A stretch of 64,000 nucleotides of DNA from Actinophytocola xanthii. GTDB lineage: Bacteria > Actinomycetota > Actinomycetes > Mycobacteriales > Pseudonocardiaceae. The position numbers and the translations under genes are program-made. Below, in pieces: positions 1 through 8,176 of this stretch. The notes below the pieces were generated by a model, which made no database searches, was not told the DNA's origin, and worked only from the letters and a program-made list of their open reading frames with translations. The stretch spans positions 1-64,000 of the forward strand of contig NZ_MSIE01000044.1 in assembly GCF_001921205.1 (NCBI RefSeq), written 5' to 3'. Within the stretch, counting starts at the first letter, position 1. Every line of letters starts with the position of its first letter.

Positions 1-696
1 AAGGTCACCAGTGCCGGCGCCGGCTCACCCAACCGCCTGCTGTACACCGGCCCCGCCACCGTGACGCCGCCCCCGGCACCCAAGCCGCTCCCACCGGCGC
101 TGGTCGTGGCCAACCCCGGTGCCCGCTCGACGGTCCTCGGCACCACGGCGTCGCTCCAGCTCACGGCGACCGGCGGCACCACCCCGTACACCTGGAAGGC
201 GAACGGGCTCCCGACCGGCCTGACGATCAACACGGCCGGCCTGATCTCCGGTACGCCGACTGTCACGGGCACCTGGACGGTCTTCGCGACGGCTACCGAC
301 GCCGCCAGGAAGATCGCCACGACGACGTTCACCTGGACGGTCGCCAAGGCCGTGTGCCCGCCGGTGGCCAACGTCGCCGACGTGCGGATCAGGGACCTGA
401 CCCAGGCGGTCAGCACGGTGAACGTCACCGGCTGTGTCGGCAAGGCCTCGACCGCGAGCATCATCGAGATCCACGTCCGGCACAGCGCACGCGGACAGCT
501 GGTGGTCGAGCTGGTCGCCCCGGACGGGACGGTCTACCCGCTGCTCAGCCACACCGGCGGCACCGCGGACAACATCGACCAGCGGTTCACCCGCAACCTG
601 TCCGCCGAGAACGCCAACGGCGTCTGGCAGCTGCGCGTGCGCGACACCCAGCTCGGCGACTCGGGCTACGTGGACCGGTGGATGCTGGACCTCTGA
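1..696 (+). CDS. Secreted serine peptidase, C-terminal part (putative Ig domain + P-domain), 5' truncated
   Basis: The reading frame is open from base 1, so only the last 231 residues are visible. The first residues (SPNRLLYTG) resemble the end of actinobacterial secreted subtilisin- or trypsin-type peptidases, but the catalytic domain lies outside the window. About residues 30-118 look like a putative Ig domain (SGTPTVTGTWTV pattern). About 121-231 match a proprotein-convertase P-domain, including the typical LRVRDTQLGDSGYVDRW end. P-domains usually stabilise or target extracellular peptidases. The peptidase identity is inferred from the tail only. Confidence 0.75.
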   Translation, partial: KVTSAGAGSPNRLLYTGPATVTPPPAPKPLPPALVVANPGARSTVLGTTASLQLTATGGTTPYTWKANGLPTGLTINTAGLISGTPTVTGTWTVFATATDAARKIATTTFTWTVAKAVCPPVANVADVRIRDLTQAVSTVNVTGCVGKASTASIIEIHVRHSARGQLVVELVAPDGTVYPLLSHTGGTADNIDQRFTRNLSAENANGVWQLRVRDTQLGDSGYVDRWMLDL

Positions 697-726
697 CGGG
701 GGGAGGGGCCGGGGAGGCGCCCCGGG

Positions 727-2067
727 TCACGAGCCGGTGCTCGGGGCCCGGGGCGCGCCCACGTCGCCGATCGCCGCGACGATCGTCTGCACCTGGTTCC
801 GGCCGGAGTCCTTGGCCACGAACAACGCGTCGTCCGCGGCGAGCAGGACGTCCTGCAGCTCGGGCCCGAACTCCGGGTAACAGGCGACGCCGACGGAGAC
901 GCTCAACCGGTCGACGGCGCCGCCGCCGGTCTCCGAGATCGGCACCCGCAGCTCGCGCACCCGCTCACAGACGCGCTCGCCGATCGCCCGCAGGGCCTCC
1001 GCGTCGACCTCGGGGCAGAGCATCACGAACTCCTCGCCACCCCAGCGCCCGACCACGTCGTAGCGTCTGGCACAGGCGGTCAGCGTGTCCGCGACGGCCT
1101 GCAGCACCCGATCGCCGACCAGGTGCCCGTGTGCGTCGTTGACGGCCTTGAACCGGTCGAGGTCGACCATCAGCACGCCGACCTGGCTGCCGTCCCGCGC
1201 CGCTCGCTGGATCTCCGCGGTCGCCAGCGTCGTCCACGCCGTCGCGTTGGCGAGGCCGGTCTTCTGGTCGGTCGAGGCCGCCTCCTCCAGCTGGCGCATC
1301 AGCACGCTGCGGTGCAGCACGAGCAGGGCCGGCACGACCATCAGCGCCCAGGCCGGGTTGAACGAGATCAGCAGCGCGGTGATCGCGCCGAGCCCGAGCG
1401 TGCCGTACTCCAGCGCGTTCTCCTTGCCGGTGCCCAGCGCCCGCCGCAGGTCCAGCCGACGCTCGTGCAGGGTGATCGCGGCCGCGACCAGGCCGGAGTT
1501 GACCGCGGAGTAGGCCAGCACGGCCAGGGCCACCGCGACCACCGTCACCGGGCGGTCCCACTGGTCCGGGCCGGCCGGGGCGACCAGCTCCCGCACCAGC
1601 CAGCCGGTGTGCGCCGCGAGCGCCACGGTCGAGGCGGTGAACACCAGCCGGTAGGCCCGCACCCCGCGCACCCGGTACCAGCTGCGCCAGAACAGGTGCA
1701 GGTAGAGGGCGCCGACCACGGCCGGGGTCAGCGCCGGCGGGAGTACCAGCGCGGCGGAGAACGTCCAGACCGAGGTCAGGTTGACGTGCGGGGTGTCGTT
1801 GAACCGGCGGCGGACCCGCTCGACGTGCCGGGTCAGCTCACCCATGAGCAGACCGAGCCCCACGATGATGCCGAGCGCGGTCAGGTCGGCGGTGGTGACC
1901 ACCGCCTGCCGGGAGAGCAGCGCCGTCACCGCGACCGCGGTGAGCTCCACCACGAGGATGAGAGTGAGCACCGGCGCGGGCTCCCTCCACAGTGCCCAGC
2001 GCGAGGGCGACCTGGACCGGTGATCGGCGTCCGGGGATGCTGATCGCGCTGATCGGGCGAGAACCAC
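727..2067 (-). CDS. Membrane-anchored GGDEF diguanylate cyclase
   Basis: Predicted to make cyclic di-GMP from two GTP at the inner face of the membrane. The N-terminal ~250 residues contain about six hydrophobic segments forming a sensor-like membrane domain. The C-terminal ~170 residues are a GGDEF domain with an intact active-site motif GGEEF (near residue 342) and the upstream FKAVNDAHGH and GDRVL signatures. No EAL domain is present. The frame stays open to 2124, but codons above 2067 are encoded by the tandem repeat, so a GTG at 2067 is the preferred start. No strong RBS decides it. It reads away from the repeat array. Confidence 0.85.
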   Translation of the reverse strand: MVLARSARSASPDADHRSRSPSRWALWREPAPVLTLILVVELTAVAVTALLSRQAVVTTADLTALGIIVGLGLLMGELTRHVERVRRRFNDTPHVNLTSVWTFSAALVLPPALTPAVVGALYLHLFWRSWYRVRGVRAYRLVFTASTVALAAHTGWLVRELVAPAGPDQWDRPVTVVAVALAVLAYSAVNSGLVAAAITLHERRLDLRRALGTGKENALEYGTLGLGAITALLISFNPAWALMVVPALLVLHRSVLMRQLEEAASTDQKTGLANATAWTTLATAEIQRAARDGSQVGVLMVDLDRFKAVNDAHGHLVGDRVLQAVADTLTACARRYDVVGRWGGEEFVMLCPEVDAEALRAIGERVCERVRELRVPISETGGGAVDRLSVSVGVACYPEFGPELQDVLLAADDALFVAKDSGRNQVQTIVAAIGDVGAPRAPSTGS

Positions 2068-2071
2068 CTGA

Positions 2072-3565
2072 TCAGCACCCCCGTCGCCGCAGTCGGCGGC
2101 TGTCCTGCCGGGAGGAGGTGCCAACGATGAACAAGGACTGGTGACCCTTTCGTTCCGCCTCAGCGCTTCCCGCGCCGCGGTCCGCGGCTGTCCTGTTGGG
2201 AGGAGGTGTCAGTGGTGAACAAGGACTGGTGAGCCTTTCGTTCCGGTCAGCGCTTCCCTTGCCGTGCTCGGCGGCACTCCCTGTGGGAGGAGGTACCAAC
2301 GATGAACAAGGACTGGTGAGCATCTCATAATGATCGGTGCCGTCGTCTTCGCGCCCTCCCGTGCGGGCGGGCGAACCCGCCCGGCGGGAACGGGCGCGAA
2401 GCAACGACACCCCGACGACACCGCAGAGCAGCACCCCGAGCGCACCGCCCGCGGCCACGGCGACGACCGGGCCGGTGGCGTCGGCGACCAGGCCCGCGCC
2501 GAGGACGGCGACTCCCTGCGAGGACAGCACGCCCGCGCCGACGAGTCCGGAGGCCGCTCCGCGCCGGTAGTCGGGCACCCCGAGGACGAACGCGGCCTGC
2601 GCGAGGACCAGGTACGCGGTGGTGCACGCCCCGGACAGCGCCCACAGCACCACGACCAGCGCGAGCGGCGGCCCGGTGAGGCAGGCCAGCAGCGGCAGGC
2701 CCGCGGCCACCGCGAACACGACGGTGGCCGAGGTTCGGTTGGCCGGCGGAACCCGGCTGACCAACCACGCACCCACGATGCTGCCGACCGGGTCCGCGGC
2801 CATCAGCAGGCCCACTGCCGCTGCCGTCACGCCAAGTCCGGCGGCGTAGGGGGCGGCCAGCGCCTCCGGCACGACGAACAGGCCGACCAGCCAGGACAAC
2901 GCGGTCAGGGCCCGCAGGACCGGGTCCCGCCAGATCAGCGTGACGGCTCCGGGCGAGCGCGACGACCTGCCGGTGCGCGCGGCGGGGCGGTGGGCGACGC
3001 CGACCAGGAGCACGGCGGCGCCGAGCGCGAAGGTCGCCGCGTTCAGGCCGAGCGCCACGTGCGGGTCGAGCACCACCAGCAGTGCGCCGCCGCCGAGGAA
3101 CCCGGCGACCTGGGCGGCCTGGTTGGTGATCGTGCGCAGGGTGAGCCCCAGCAGGTACCGCTGGCCGGTGAGCACGGTGGGGAGCAGCGCCTGCTGCGCG
3201 GCCTTGACCGGCGCGCCGCCCAGGGTCACCAGGACAACCAGCACCAGCAGCACCGGTAACGGCAGGCTCGGGACGGCCATCGCCGCGGCGATCCCGGCGC
3301 GGAGGAGGTCGACGACGACCATCAGCTCGCGGCGCGGGAAGCGGTCGGCCAGCCAGCCCAGCAGGGCGCCGCCGACCAGCGCGGGGAGGAACGTGAGGGC
3401 GTAGGCGAGCGCGGTCAGGCTCGCCGAGGAGCTCTGCGCGTAGACGAGCACGGCCAGGCCGACTCGGGCGAGCTGGTCCCCGGTGACCGACAGCAGGTCC
3501 GCGGCCCAGAGGGCACGGAACTCCCGAACAGCGAGCACCTTGCGAAACCCAGCCCGACGACCCAT
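2072..3565 (-). CDS. MFS transporter (EntS-like exporter family)
   Basis: A proton-driven exporter of the major facilitator superfamily, about 12 membrane segments within the first ~390 residues. The N-terminus (REFRALWAADLLSVTGDQ) and the GWLADRFPRRELM loop resemble the EntS/MFS_3 group that exports siderophores and small natural products. The ATG at 3565 starts just before this core. The upstream extension of the frame is not family-like. It lies 129 bp downstream of the NRPS gene on the same strand, so it may export that product. The last ~107 residues are low-complexity sequence encoded by the tandem repeat array and are not part of the normal family. Confidence 0.8.
   Translation of the reverse strand: MGRRAGFRKVLAVREFRALWAADLLSVTGDQLARVGLAVLVYAQSSSASLTALAYALTFLPALVGGALLGWLADRFPRRELMVVVDLLRAGIAAAMAVPSLPLPVLLVLVVLVTLGGAPVKAAQQALLPTVLTGQRYLLGLTLRTITNQAAQVAGFLGGGALLVVLDPHVALGLNAATFALGAAVLLVGVAHRPAARTGRSSRSPGAVTLIWRDPVLRALTALSWLVGLFVVPEALAAPYAAGLGVTAAAVGLLMAADPVGSIVGAWLVSRVPPANRTSATVVFAVAAGLPLLACLTGPPLALVVVLWALSGACTTAYLVLAQAAFVLGVPDYRRGAASGLVGAGVLSSQGVAVLGAGLVADATGPVVAVAAGGALGVLLCGVVGVSLLRARSRRAGSPARTGGREDDGTDHYEMLTSPCSSLVPPPTGSAAEHGKGSADRNERLTSPCSPLTPPPNRTAADRGAGSAEAERKGHQSLFIVGTSSRQDSRRLRRRGC
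2127..2144 (+). CDS. Five-codon mini-ORF MNKDW, copy 1
   Basis: ATG start, five sense codons, TGA. It is preceded by AGGAGGT at a seven-base spacing, an ideal Shine-Dalgarno. Whether it is translated is unknown. No homology can be judged at this length. Confidence 0.35.
   Translation: MNKDW
2215..2232 (+). CDS. Five-codon mini-ORF MNKDW, copy 2 (GTG start)
   Basis: This copy uses GTG in place of ATG yet keeps AGGAGGT, the seven-base spacing (spacer sequence different from copy 1) and the same four following codons and stop. A start-to-start substitution is what selection on initiation would leave, although one substitution is weak evidence. Confidence 0.35.
   Translation: MNKDW
2302..2319 (+). 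CDS. Five-codon mini-ORF MNKDW, copy 3
   Basis: ATG start with AGGAGGT seven bases upstream and the same five codons. The sequence after the stop diverges from copies 1 and 2, so the conserved core here is just SD through stop. Confidence 0.35.
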   Translation: MNKDW

Positions 3566-3694
3566 CGCCCGCCTCGCTCGCTCCCCAACTCCAACAGGCC
3601 GACACCGGAACCCTAGGGGCCGGGCGGCGGGGGAACAGGGCACCGAACGTTGTCTACCTGAATGGCTCAACCCGGTCACGCAGCGTGAGAACGA

Positions 3695-6600
3695 TCATCG
3701 GATCGTCCAGGACCTGCTCCCGGGCCTCGGCGAGCGTCGCCCGGCTCGACCGGTCGCCATCGAGGCCGCCAGCCCGGCGATCGTGGGCGCGGTGAACAAG
3801 GTGGACAGGGAGAGGTCGACCGCGAGCCCGCGGCGGATCCGGGCGATCAGCCGCGTCGCGGTCAGCGAGTGCCCCCCGAGCGCGAAGAAGTCGTCATGTA
3901 CGCCGATGGGGGTCCCCGGCCCGAGGCTGAGCACCTCGCGCCAGATGGTGGCCAGTCGCCGTTCGGTGTCCGTGCGCGGCGGGACGGTCCGGGTGCGGTC
4001 TTTGGTCCAGGCCGGTTCGGGCAGCGCGGCATGGTCGATCTTGCCGTTCGGCGTCGTCGGCAGCGCCTCCAGCGAGACGTAGCGGTCGGGCTGCATGTGG
4101 TCGGGCAGCCGGCGGGCCAGCCAGGGCCGCAGCTCGGCGGCACCCACCCGGCGACGGGGCACCAGGTAGGCGACCAGCCGCACCGCGGCGTCGCCGGTCG
4201 TCCACGTCGTCACGGCCGCGTCGCGCACCGAGTCGTGCGCCCGCAGCGCGGCCTCGATCTCGCCGAGCTCGACCCGGTGCCCGCGCACCTTCACCTGGCG
4301 GTCGGCGCGGCCGAGGAACTCCAGCCGGCCGTGCCGGCGGCGCACCAGGTCGCCGGTGGCGTAGAGCCGGGCTCCCGGCGTCGCGGAGAAGGGGTCGGGC
4401 CGGAACCGCTCCGCGGTCTGCCCGGGCAGGTTCCGGTAGCCCCTGGCCACACCCGCCCCCCCGATGTGCAGCTCGCCGATCACCCCGTCCGGCACCGGTC
4501 GCATCGCGCGGTCGAGCACGTACAGGGTGGTGTTCGCGACCGCCGGGCCGAGCCGGATCGGGTGCGGGGCCGGCGGGACGCGGCCGGCGGCGGAGTAGAC
4601 GGTGGTCTCGGTCGGGCCGTACCCGTCGATCAGCTCGGCGCCGTCGCCGCGCAGGGCGTCGGCCAGCTCCCGGGTGAGCGGCTCGCCGCCGGTGATCCGC
4701 AGCCGCACCCGGGTGGGAACCCCGCCGGCGGCGACCAGCGAGCGCCACGCCGACGGCGTGCCCTGGACGACTGTCGCGCCGCTCTCGACCAGCCGCTCGC
4801 GCAGCCGGTGACCGTCACCGACGTCGTGCGCGGCGAGCAGGGTGACCGACGCGCCGCGCAGCAGCGGGGCGATCATCTCCACGACCGACATGTCGAACGA
4901 GGGCGTGTTGATCGAGGCGACGCGGTCCGCGGGCGTCAGGTCGAGCAGCTCGTCCAGGTGCGACAGCAGGTTCGCCACACCGCCCCTGGTCACCTCGACG
5001 CCCTTGGGGCGCCCGGTGGAGCCGGAGGTGAACAGCAGGTAGGCGAGTGCCGTCGGGGGCGGCTCGGGCGGCGTCCCGGGCACCTCGGTGAGGTCGATGC
5101 TGTCCAGGTCGATGCTGTCCAGGTCGATCACCCGCCAGGGACCGGGCAGCTCCACGCCGGCTGCCCGGTGGGTGAGCAGGACCGGTGCCCCGGCGTCGGC
5201 GGCCATCGCGCTGAGCCGCTCCGCCGGCCAGGTGGGATCCAGCGGGACGTGACCGCCGCCGGCCCGCCAGGTGGCGAGGATGGCGAGCGGTACGGCGGTG
5301 CCGCGGGCCAGGCACAGCGCGACCGGTACGTCCGGCCCCACCCCGTTGCCGCGCAACAGCTCGGCCAGCCGGTTGGCCCGCTCGTCCAGCTCCGCGTAGG
5401 TCAACGCCCCGTCCGGCCCGCAGACCGCGGGTGCGTCCCCGAAGCGGCGCAGGTCGACCCGGAGCGGGCCGCCGGTCCGCACCGGGACGGCCGGCGGACG
5501 GGCGCTGGTCAGCGGCAGCTCGGCCACCGGCCGGTGCGGGTCGGCCATCGCGGCACGTAGGGCCACCGCGTAGGTCCCGGCGAACCCGGCAACGCTCACC
5601 TCGTCGAACAGGTCGACGTCGTAGCTCCACCTCGCCCGCCACCGGTCCGGTCCCGGTTCGACGGTCAGGAGCAGGTCGAAGGCCGAACCGCCGTTGGGCA
5701 GCGGCTCCGGGGCGAACGTCACCCCGTTCGCGGTCAACGGTTCGGGCCGGGGCTCGACCGCGAACATGGTCTGCACGAGCGGTGTGCGGGTCGCTCCGCG
5801 CTGCGGTGCCAGCAGGTCCACCAGCTGTTCGAACGGCAGGTCCTGGTTGGCGAGCGCGAGCTGGACGGTGCGCTGGGTGTTCGCGGCGAGCTCGGCGACG
5901 GTGGTGTCCGGGGAGATCCGCGCCGGCAGCGCGAGGGTGTTGGCGAGGAAGCCGACCAGGTGTTCGGTCTCCGGTCGGGTGCGGCCCGGGACGGGGGTGG
6001 CGACGAGGAACTTGTCCTGCCCGGACAGCCGGTGCAGGACGGCCTGGTACACCGCGAGCAGCTCGCCGAACGATGCGCCGGGCGCCGGCTCGAGCTCGGT
6101 CACCAGCTCGGCCCCGCGCCCGCGAGCCGCGGTGTGCGGGCGGTCGGTCGGCAACCGCAGGACGGTGGGGACTCCGGCCAGCTCCCTCGTCCAGTGTCGT
6201 GCCGCCTGGGCGAAGCCGTTCGCCTCGACCTGCTCCCGCTGCCAGACCGCGTAGTCCGGGTACTGCAGCGCCGGCTCGGGAAGGCGTTCGCCGGCGTAGT
6301 ACCGGGTCAGCTCGTCGAACAGCACCGCGCAGGACCAGCGGTCGACCACGGCGTGGTGCACCACCAGGACCAGCTCGTGCGCCTCGGCGTGGTGGCGGAC
6401 CAGACCGGCCCGCAGCAGCGGTCCTGCCGCGAGGTCGAACGGGGCGCGGACCAACCTGTCCACCTGGGACGGTTGGATCGCCACGACCGGCACGTGCGCC
6501 CGCGGGGCGACGACCTGCGTCGGGATCCCGTCGGTCGCGCCGAACGTGGTCCGCAGCGCCTCGTGCCGCGCGATGAGCGCCCGCAGTGCCTCGGTGAGCC

Positions 6601-6733
6601 GGCCTGGGTCCAGCGGACCGCTGACCGTGATCCGCCAGCCGATGTTGTGGGCGGGGCTACCCGGTAGGAGTTGGTCGAGCAGCCACAACCGCCGCTGGCC
6701 CGAGGATGTGGGGAAGACGAAGACGTGGTTCAC
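3695..6733 (-). CDS. Single-module non-ribosomal peptide synthetase (C-A-PCP)
   Basis: A stand-alone module of 1012 residues. The condensation domain (~1-430) has the catalytic HHxxxD motif as HHAVVD near residue 125. The adenylation domain (~440-900) shows LLFTSGSTGRPKG, GYGPTETT, YATGDL, RGHRVELGEIE and NGKID cores. The carrier domain has DDFFALGGHSL with the phosphopantetheine serine near 951. No thioesterase, reductase or epimerase follows. The binding-pocket code read by eye is roughly D-M-V-Q-I-G-G-V-Y, from which I cannot name the amino acid. The downstream MFS gene is a plausible partner. A GTG at 6733 starts the C domain. A 15-bp duplication (5096-5127) adds a DLDSI repeat between domain cores. 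Confidence 0.93.
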   Translation of the reverse strand: MNHVFVFPTSSGQRRLWLLDQLLPGSPAHNIGWRITVSGPLDPGRLTEALRALIARHEALRTTFGATDGIPTQVVAPRAHVPVVAIQPSQVDRLVRAPFDLAAGPLLRAGLVRHHAEAHELVLVVHHAVVDRWSCAVLFDELTRYYAGERLPEPALQYPDYAVWQREQVEANGFAQAARHWTRELAGVPTVLRLPTDRPHTAARGRGAELVTELEPAPGASFGELLAVYQAVLHRLSGQDKFLVATPVPGRTRPETEHLVGFLANTLALPARISPDTTVAELAANTQRTVQLALANQDLPFEQLVDLLAPQRGATRTPLVQTMFAVEPRPEPLTANGVTFAPEPLPNGGSAFDLLLTVEPGPDRWRARWSYDVDLFDEVSVAGFAGTYAVALRAAMADPHRPVAELPLTSARPPAVPVRTGGPLRVDLRRFGDAPAVCGPDGALTYAELDERANRLAELLRGNGVGPDVPVALCLARGTAVPLAILATWRAGGGHVPLDPTWPAERLSAMAADAGAPVLLTHRAAGVELPGPWRVIDLDSIDLDSIDLTEVPGTPPEPPPTALAYLLFTSGSTGRPKGVEVTRGGVANLLSHLDELLDLTPADRVASINTPSFDMSVVEMIAPLLRGASVTLLAAHDVGDGHRLRERLVESGATVVQGTPSAWRSLVAAGGVPTRVRLRITGGEPLTRELADALRGDGAELIDGYGPTETTVYSAAGRVPPAPHPIRLGPAVANTTLYVLDRAMRPVPDGVIGELHIGGAGVARGYRNLPGQTAERFRPDPFSATPGARLYATGDLVRRRHGRLEFLGRADRQVKVRGHRVELGEIEAALRAHDSVRDAAVTTWTTGDAAVRLVAYLVPRRRVGAAELRPWLARRLPDHMQPDRYVSLEALPTTPNGKIDHAALPEPAWTKDRTRTVPPRTDTERRLATIWREVLSLGPGTPIGVHDDFFALGGHSLTATRLIARIRRGLAVDLSLSTLFTAPTIAGLAASMATGRAGRRSPRPGSRSWTIR

Positions 6734-7108
6734 GGTGGCGCCACTAAAGGGCGGCTAAACGGGCGGAATCACGCTGGAAAAACTGGTGGAACCCGCTCAT
6801 CGCACACGCCTTTCCCTGGTCAACTTCTCGGCCACAGGACGCTACAGCGGCGTCGTGGGCGACGAATCGGCCGAACGGAGCCATGGTCGAACCGGCGAGA
6901 ATCAATTGGGAAACGGTGCTTACTTTGGGAGACGGCGTGTATACGAACCGCAAATGCGAAATCGCATACCTGCGGGGATGTTTTTGATTTGCAAATGCGT
7001 CACAATCGGCCGAACGGCACCCGTGGTGCTGGGCCAACCGTCAGGTACACGCGGCGTTCGCAGGAATGTGAGGAAGTTTCAGACCTGGGTGATGGTCCGT
7101 TCGGAGTA
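6734..7108. other. AT-richer intergenic region upstream of the NRPS gene
   Basis: No convincing gene lies here. Bases ~6890-7010 are markedly less GC-rich than the surroundings and contain the nonamer GCAAATGCG twice in direct orientation (6950-6958 and 6991-6999) with CGCAT between. This is promoter- or operator-like and could serve the leftward NRPS gene. Open frames across it on both strands have no family resemblance. Confidence 0.5.
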
Positions 7109-7141
7109 GGCGGGAAGGGCCCCGGGGGTGCCCCTCCCGCC
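7109..7141. terminator. GC-rich hairpin (possible terminator)
   Basis: Arms 7109-7120 and 7130-7141 pair over 12 bases with one mismatch around a nine-base loop. There is no U-tract, as is common in actinobacteria. Confidence 0.4.
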
Positions 7142-7240
7142 TGGCCGTACTCAGGCCGGCTTGAGGGGGTCGTGTCCCATCGACATGAGGCGGTGCCCGG
7201 CCTACCCGGCCTCCCCCGCGGCGAAACCCGGCGCCGGGAT

Positions 7241-7266
7241 GGGTAGGGCGGAGCCTCCTGGGGTAT
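7241..7266 (+). promoter_or_regulatory. Possible sigma-B-type promoter of the DUF4235 gene
   Basis: GGGTAT at 7261-7266 matches the actinobacterial sigma-B -10 element, with GGGT 16 bases upstream fitting the loose -35. It lies 25 bases before the GTG start of the DUF4235 gene. Confidence 0.35.
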
Positions 7267-7291
7267 GTGTTCGGCGAGGATGGGAGGACGT

Positions 7292-7591
7292 GTGAACAAG
7301 CACAAGCTGATCTACAAGCCGGTCGGCACCCTGATCGGTGTTCTCGGCGGGGTCGCGGCCAGCGCCGTGTTCGGCAAGGTGTGGGAGGCGGTCACGGGAG
7401 ACCGCGAGGCTCCCGAGCCGACCGACCGCAGGCGCGGCTGGGGCGAGATCCTGCTCGCGGCGGGTGTCCAGGGCGCGATCTTCGGACTGGTCCGCGCGGC
7501 CCTCGACCGCAGCGGCGCCATCGGCTACCGCAAGGTCACCGGTACCTGGCCCGACGACGACTCGGGCAAGCGGCGCCGGTTCGGCAAGTAG
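7292..7591 (+). CDS. DUF4235 membrane protein
   Basis: A 99-residue protein with the DUF4235 pattern: short basic start (NKHKLIYKP), a hydrophobic segment (TLIGVLGGVAASAVFGKVW), a charged linker, a second hydrophobic helix (ILLAAGVQGAIFGLVRA), and a basic tail. The biochemical function of the family is unknown. GGAGG at 7283-7287 sets the GTG at 7292 as start. An upstream in-frame ATG at 7265 has no RBS and lies over the promoter-like element. Its neighbours and sigma-B-like promoter suggest stress-linked expression. Confidence 0.85.
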   Translation: MNKHKLIYKPVGTLIGVLGGVAASAVFGKVWEAVTGDREAPEPTDRRRGWGEILLAAGVQGAIFGLVRAALDRSGAIGYRKVTGTWPDDDSGKRRRFGK

Positions 7592-7609
7592 CGACCGCGA
7601 ACAGATCGC

Positions 7610-7646
7610 GGCCGGCCCGAGGCGTGTTCCCCACACCGGGCCGGCC
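7610..7646. terminator. Convergent-gene hairpin terminator
   Basis: GGCCGGCCCG (7610-7619) pairs perfectly with CGGGCCGGCC (7637-7646). It lies between the convergent DUF4235 and hypothetical genes. Confidence 0.55.
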
Positions 7647-7663
7647 GGCGTTCTGTCCTGTCC

Positions 7664-8140
7664 TCACCGGCCGAAGACCTCGGCTGCGGCACGTTGACGC
7701 AGCTTCTCCAGCTCGTCGGCCTGTCGGTCGGCCCGCTCGATGAGCCGCTCCAGCCGCTCGGCCGGCAGCCGCGGGTCCCCGGCCTCGCGAAGCGCACGCC
7801 ACGCCATGCCCTTGCCGAGGACCCCCAGCCGCATGGTCTCCAGCTCGATCACCCGGCTCAGGGGGGAGCGGGAGGCGAACCGACGGTTCGGCTTGAGCCG
7901 TGTCGCCTTCTCGCCGATCCAGGCCAGCCACGGCTTGTACAGCTGGGTCTGCACGCCCAGCGTCCGCATCAGGTCCTGCAGGGCCGCCCGGTCCTCGGCG
8001 ATCTCCTCCGCGATCCGGGTCAGCTCTCCGGCCCAGTTCCCCTCGTTCCTGGCCAGGCGCCGGGACAGCTCCATGCCGGCGGTCGCGCCGGCGAGGTGGT
8101 CGTTGAGGTAGACCCCGAGCAGGGCGGGTGCGTCGGTCAT
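7664..8140 (-). CDS. Conserved hypothetical helical protein
   Basis: 158 residues, almost entirely helix-forming and with no membrane segment. The pattern (LGVYLNDHLAGATAGMEL, then RRLARNE, then LMRTLGV) is one I recognise from uncharacterised actinobacterial proteins, and the helical periodicity suggests a four-helix bundle. The start is ATG at 8140; the frame extends upstream to 8176 but without family-like sequence. It lies 36 bp downstream of the alcohol dehydrogenase on the same strand, so the two are probably co-transcribed. I assign no function. Confidence 0.7.
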   Translation of the reverse strand: MTDAPALLGVYLNDHLAGATAGMELSRRLARNEGNWAGELTRIAEEIAEDRAALQDLMRTLGVQTQLYKPWLAWIGEKATRLKPNRRFASRSPLSRVIELETMRLGVLGKGMAWRALREAGDPRLPAERLERLIERADRQADELEKLRQRAAAEVFGR

Positions 8141-8176
8141 GGCCTGGACGTACCCGCCCTGCCGGCGGTGAACCAC

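Larger units (their letters stand above)
2083..2330 (+). repeat. Three-copy ~88-bp tandem repeat, each unit with a perfect SD and an MNKDW mini-ORF
   Basis: Three units lie in direct orientation, with mini-ORF starts at 2127, 2215 and 2302 (88 and 87 bp apart). Each contains AGGAGGT, then exactly seven variable bases, then ATG/GTG/ATG, AAC AAG GAC TGG and TGA. The seven spacer bases and the start codon vary, while SD, spacing, four sense codons and stop do not. Units 1 and 2 also share a downstream stretch (CCTTTCGTTCCG, then CAGCGCTTCCC). The unit lengths differ by one base, so no opposite-strand frame is maintained across all three. The array sits between the diguanylate cyclase and MFS genes, overlapping the 3' end of the MFS frame. 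Confidence 0.9.

Noticed and set aside
2083-2330. MNKDW array as a biarylitide-type RiPP locus
   Set aside because: No cytochrome P450 is adjacent and MNKDW lacks the Tyr/His crosslinking pattern; only the gene-size analogy is kept.
5096-5127. 15-bp tandem duplication in the NRPS gene
   Set aside because: In-frame DLDSI duplication in a variable part of the A domain; no sign of a functional element.
3869-5560. Long open frame on the + strand opposite the NRPS
   Set aside because: GC-rich shadow frame; amino-acid content (Gly/Arg/Gln/Val-rich) is non-protein-like and the opposite strand has clear NRPS motifs.
6744-7109. Open frames on both strands in the NRPS upstream region
   Set aside because: No RBS or family resemblance, and composition resembles an AT-rich promoter region.
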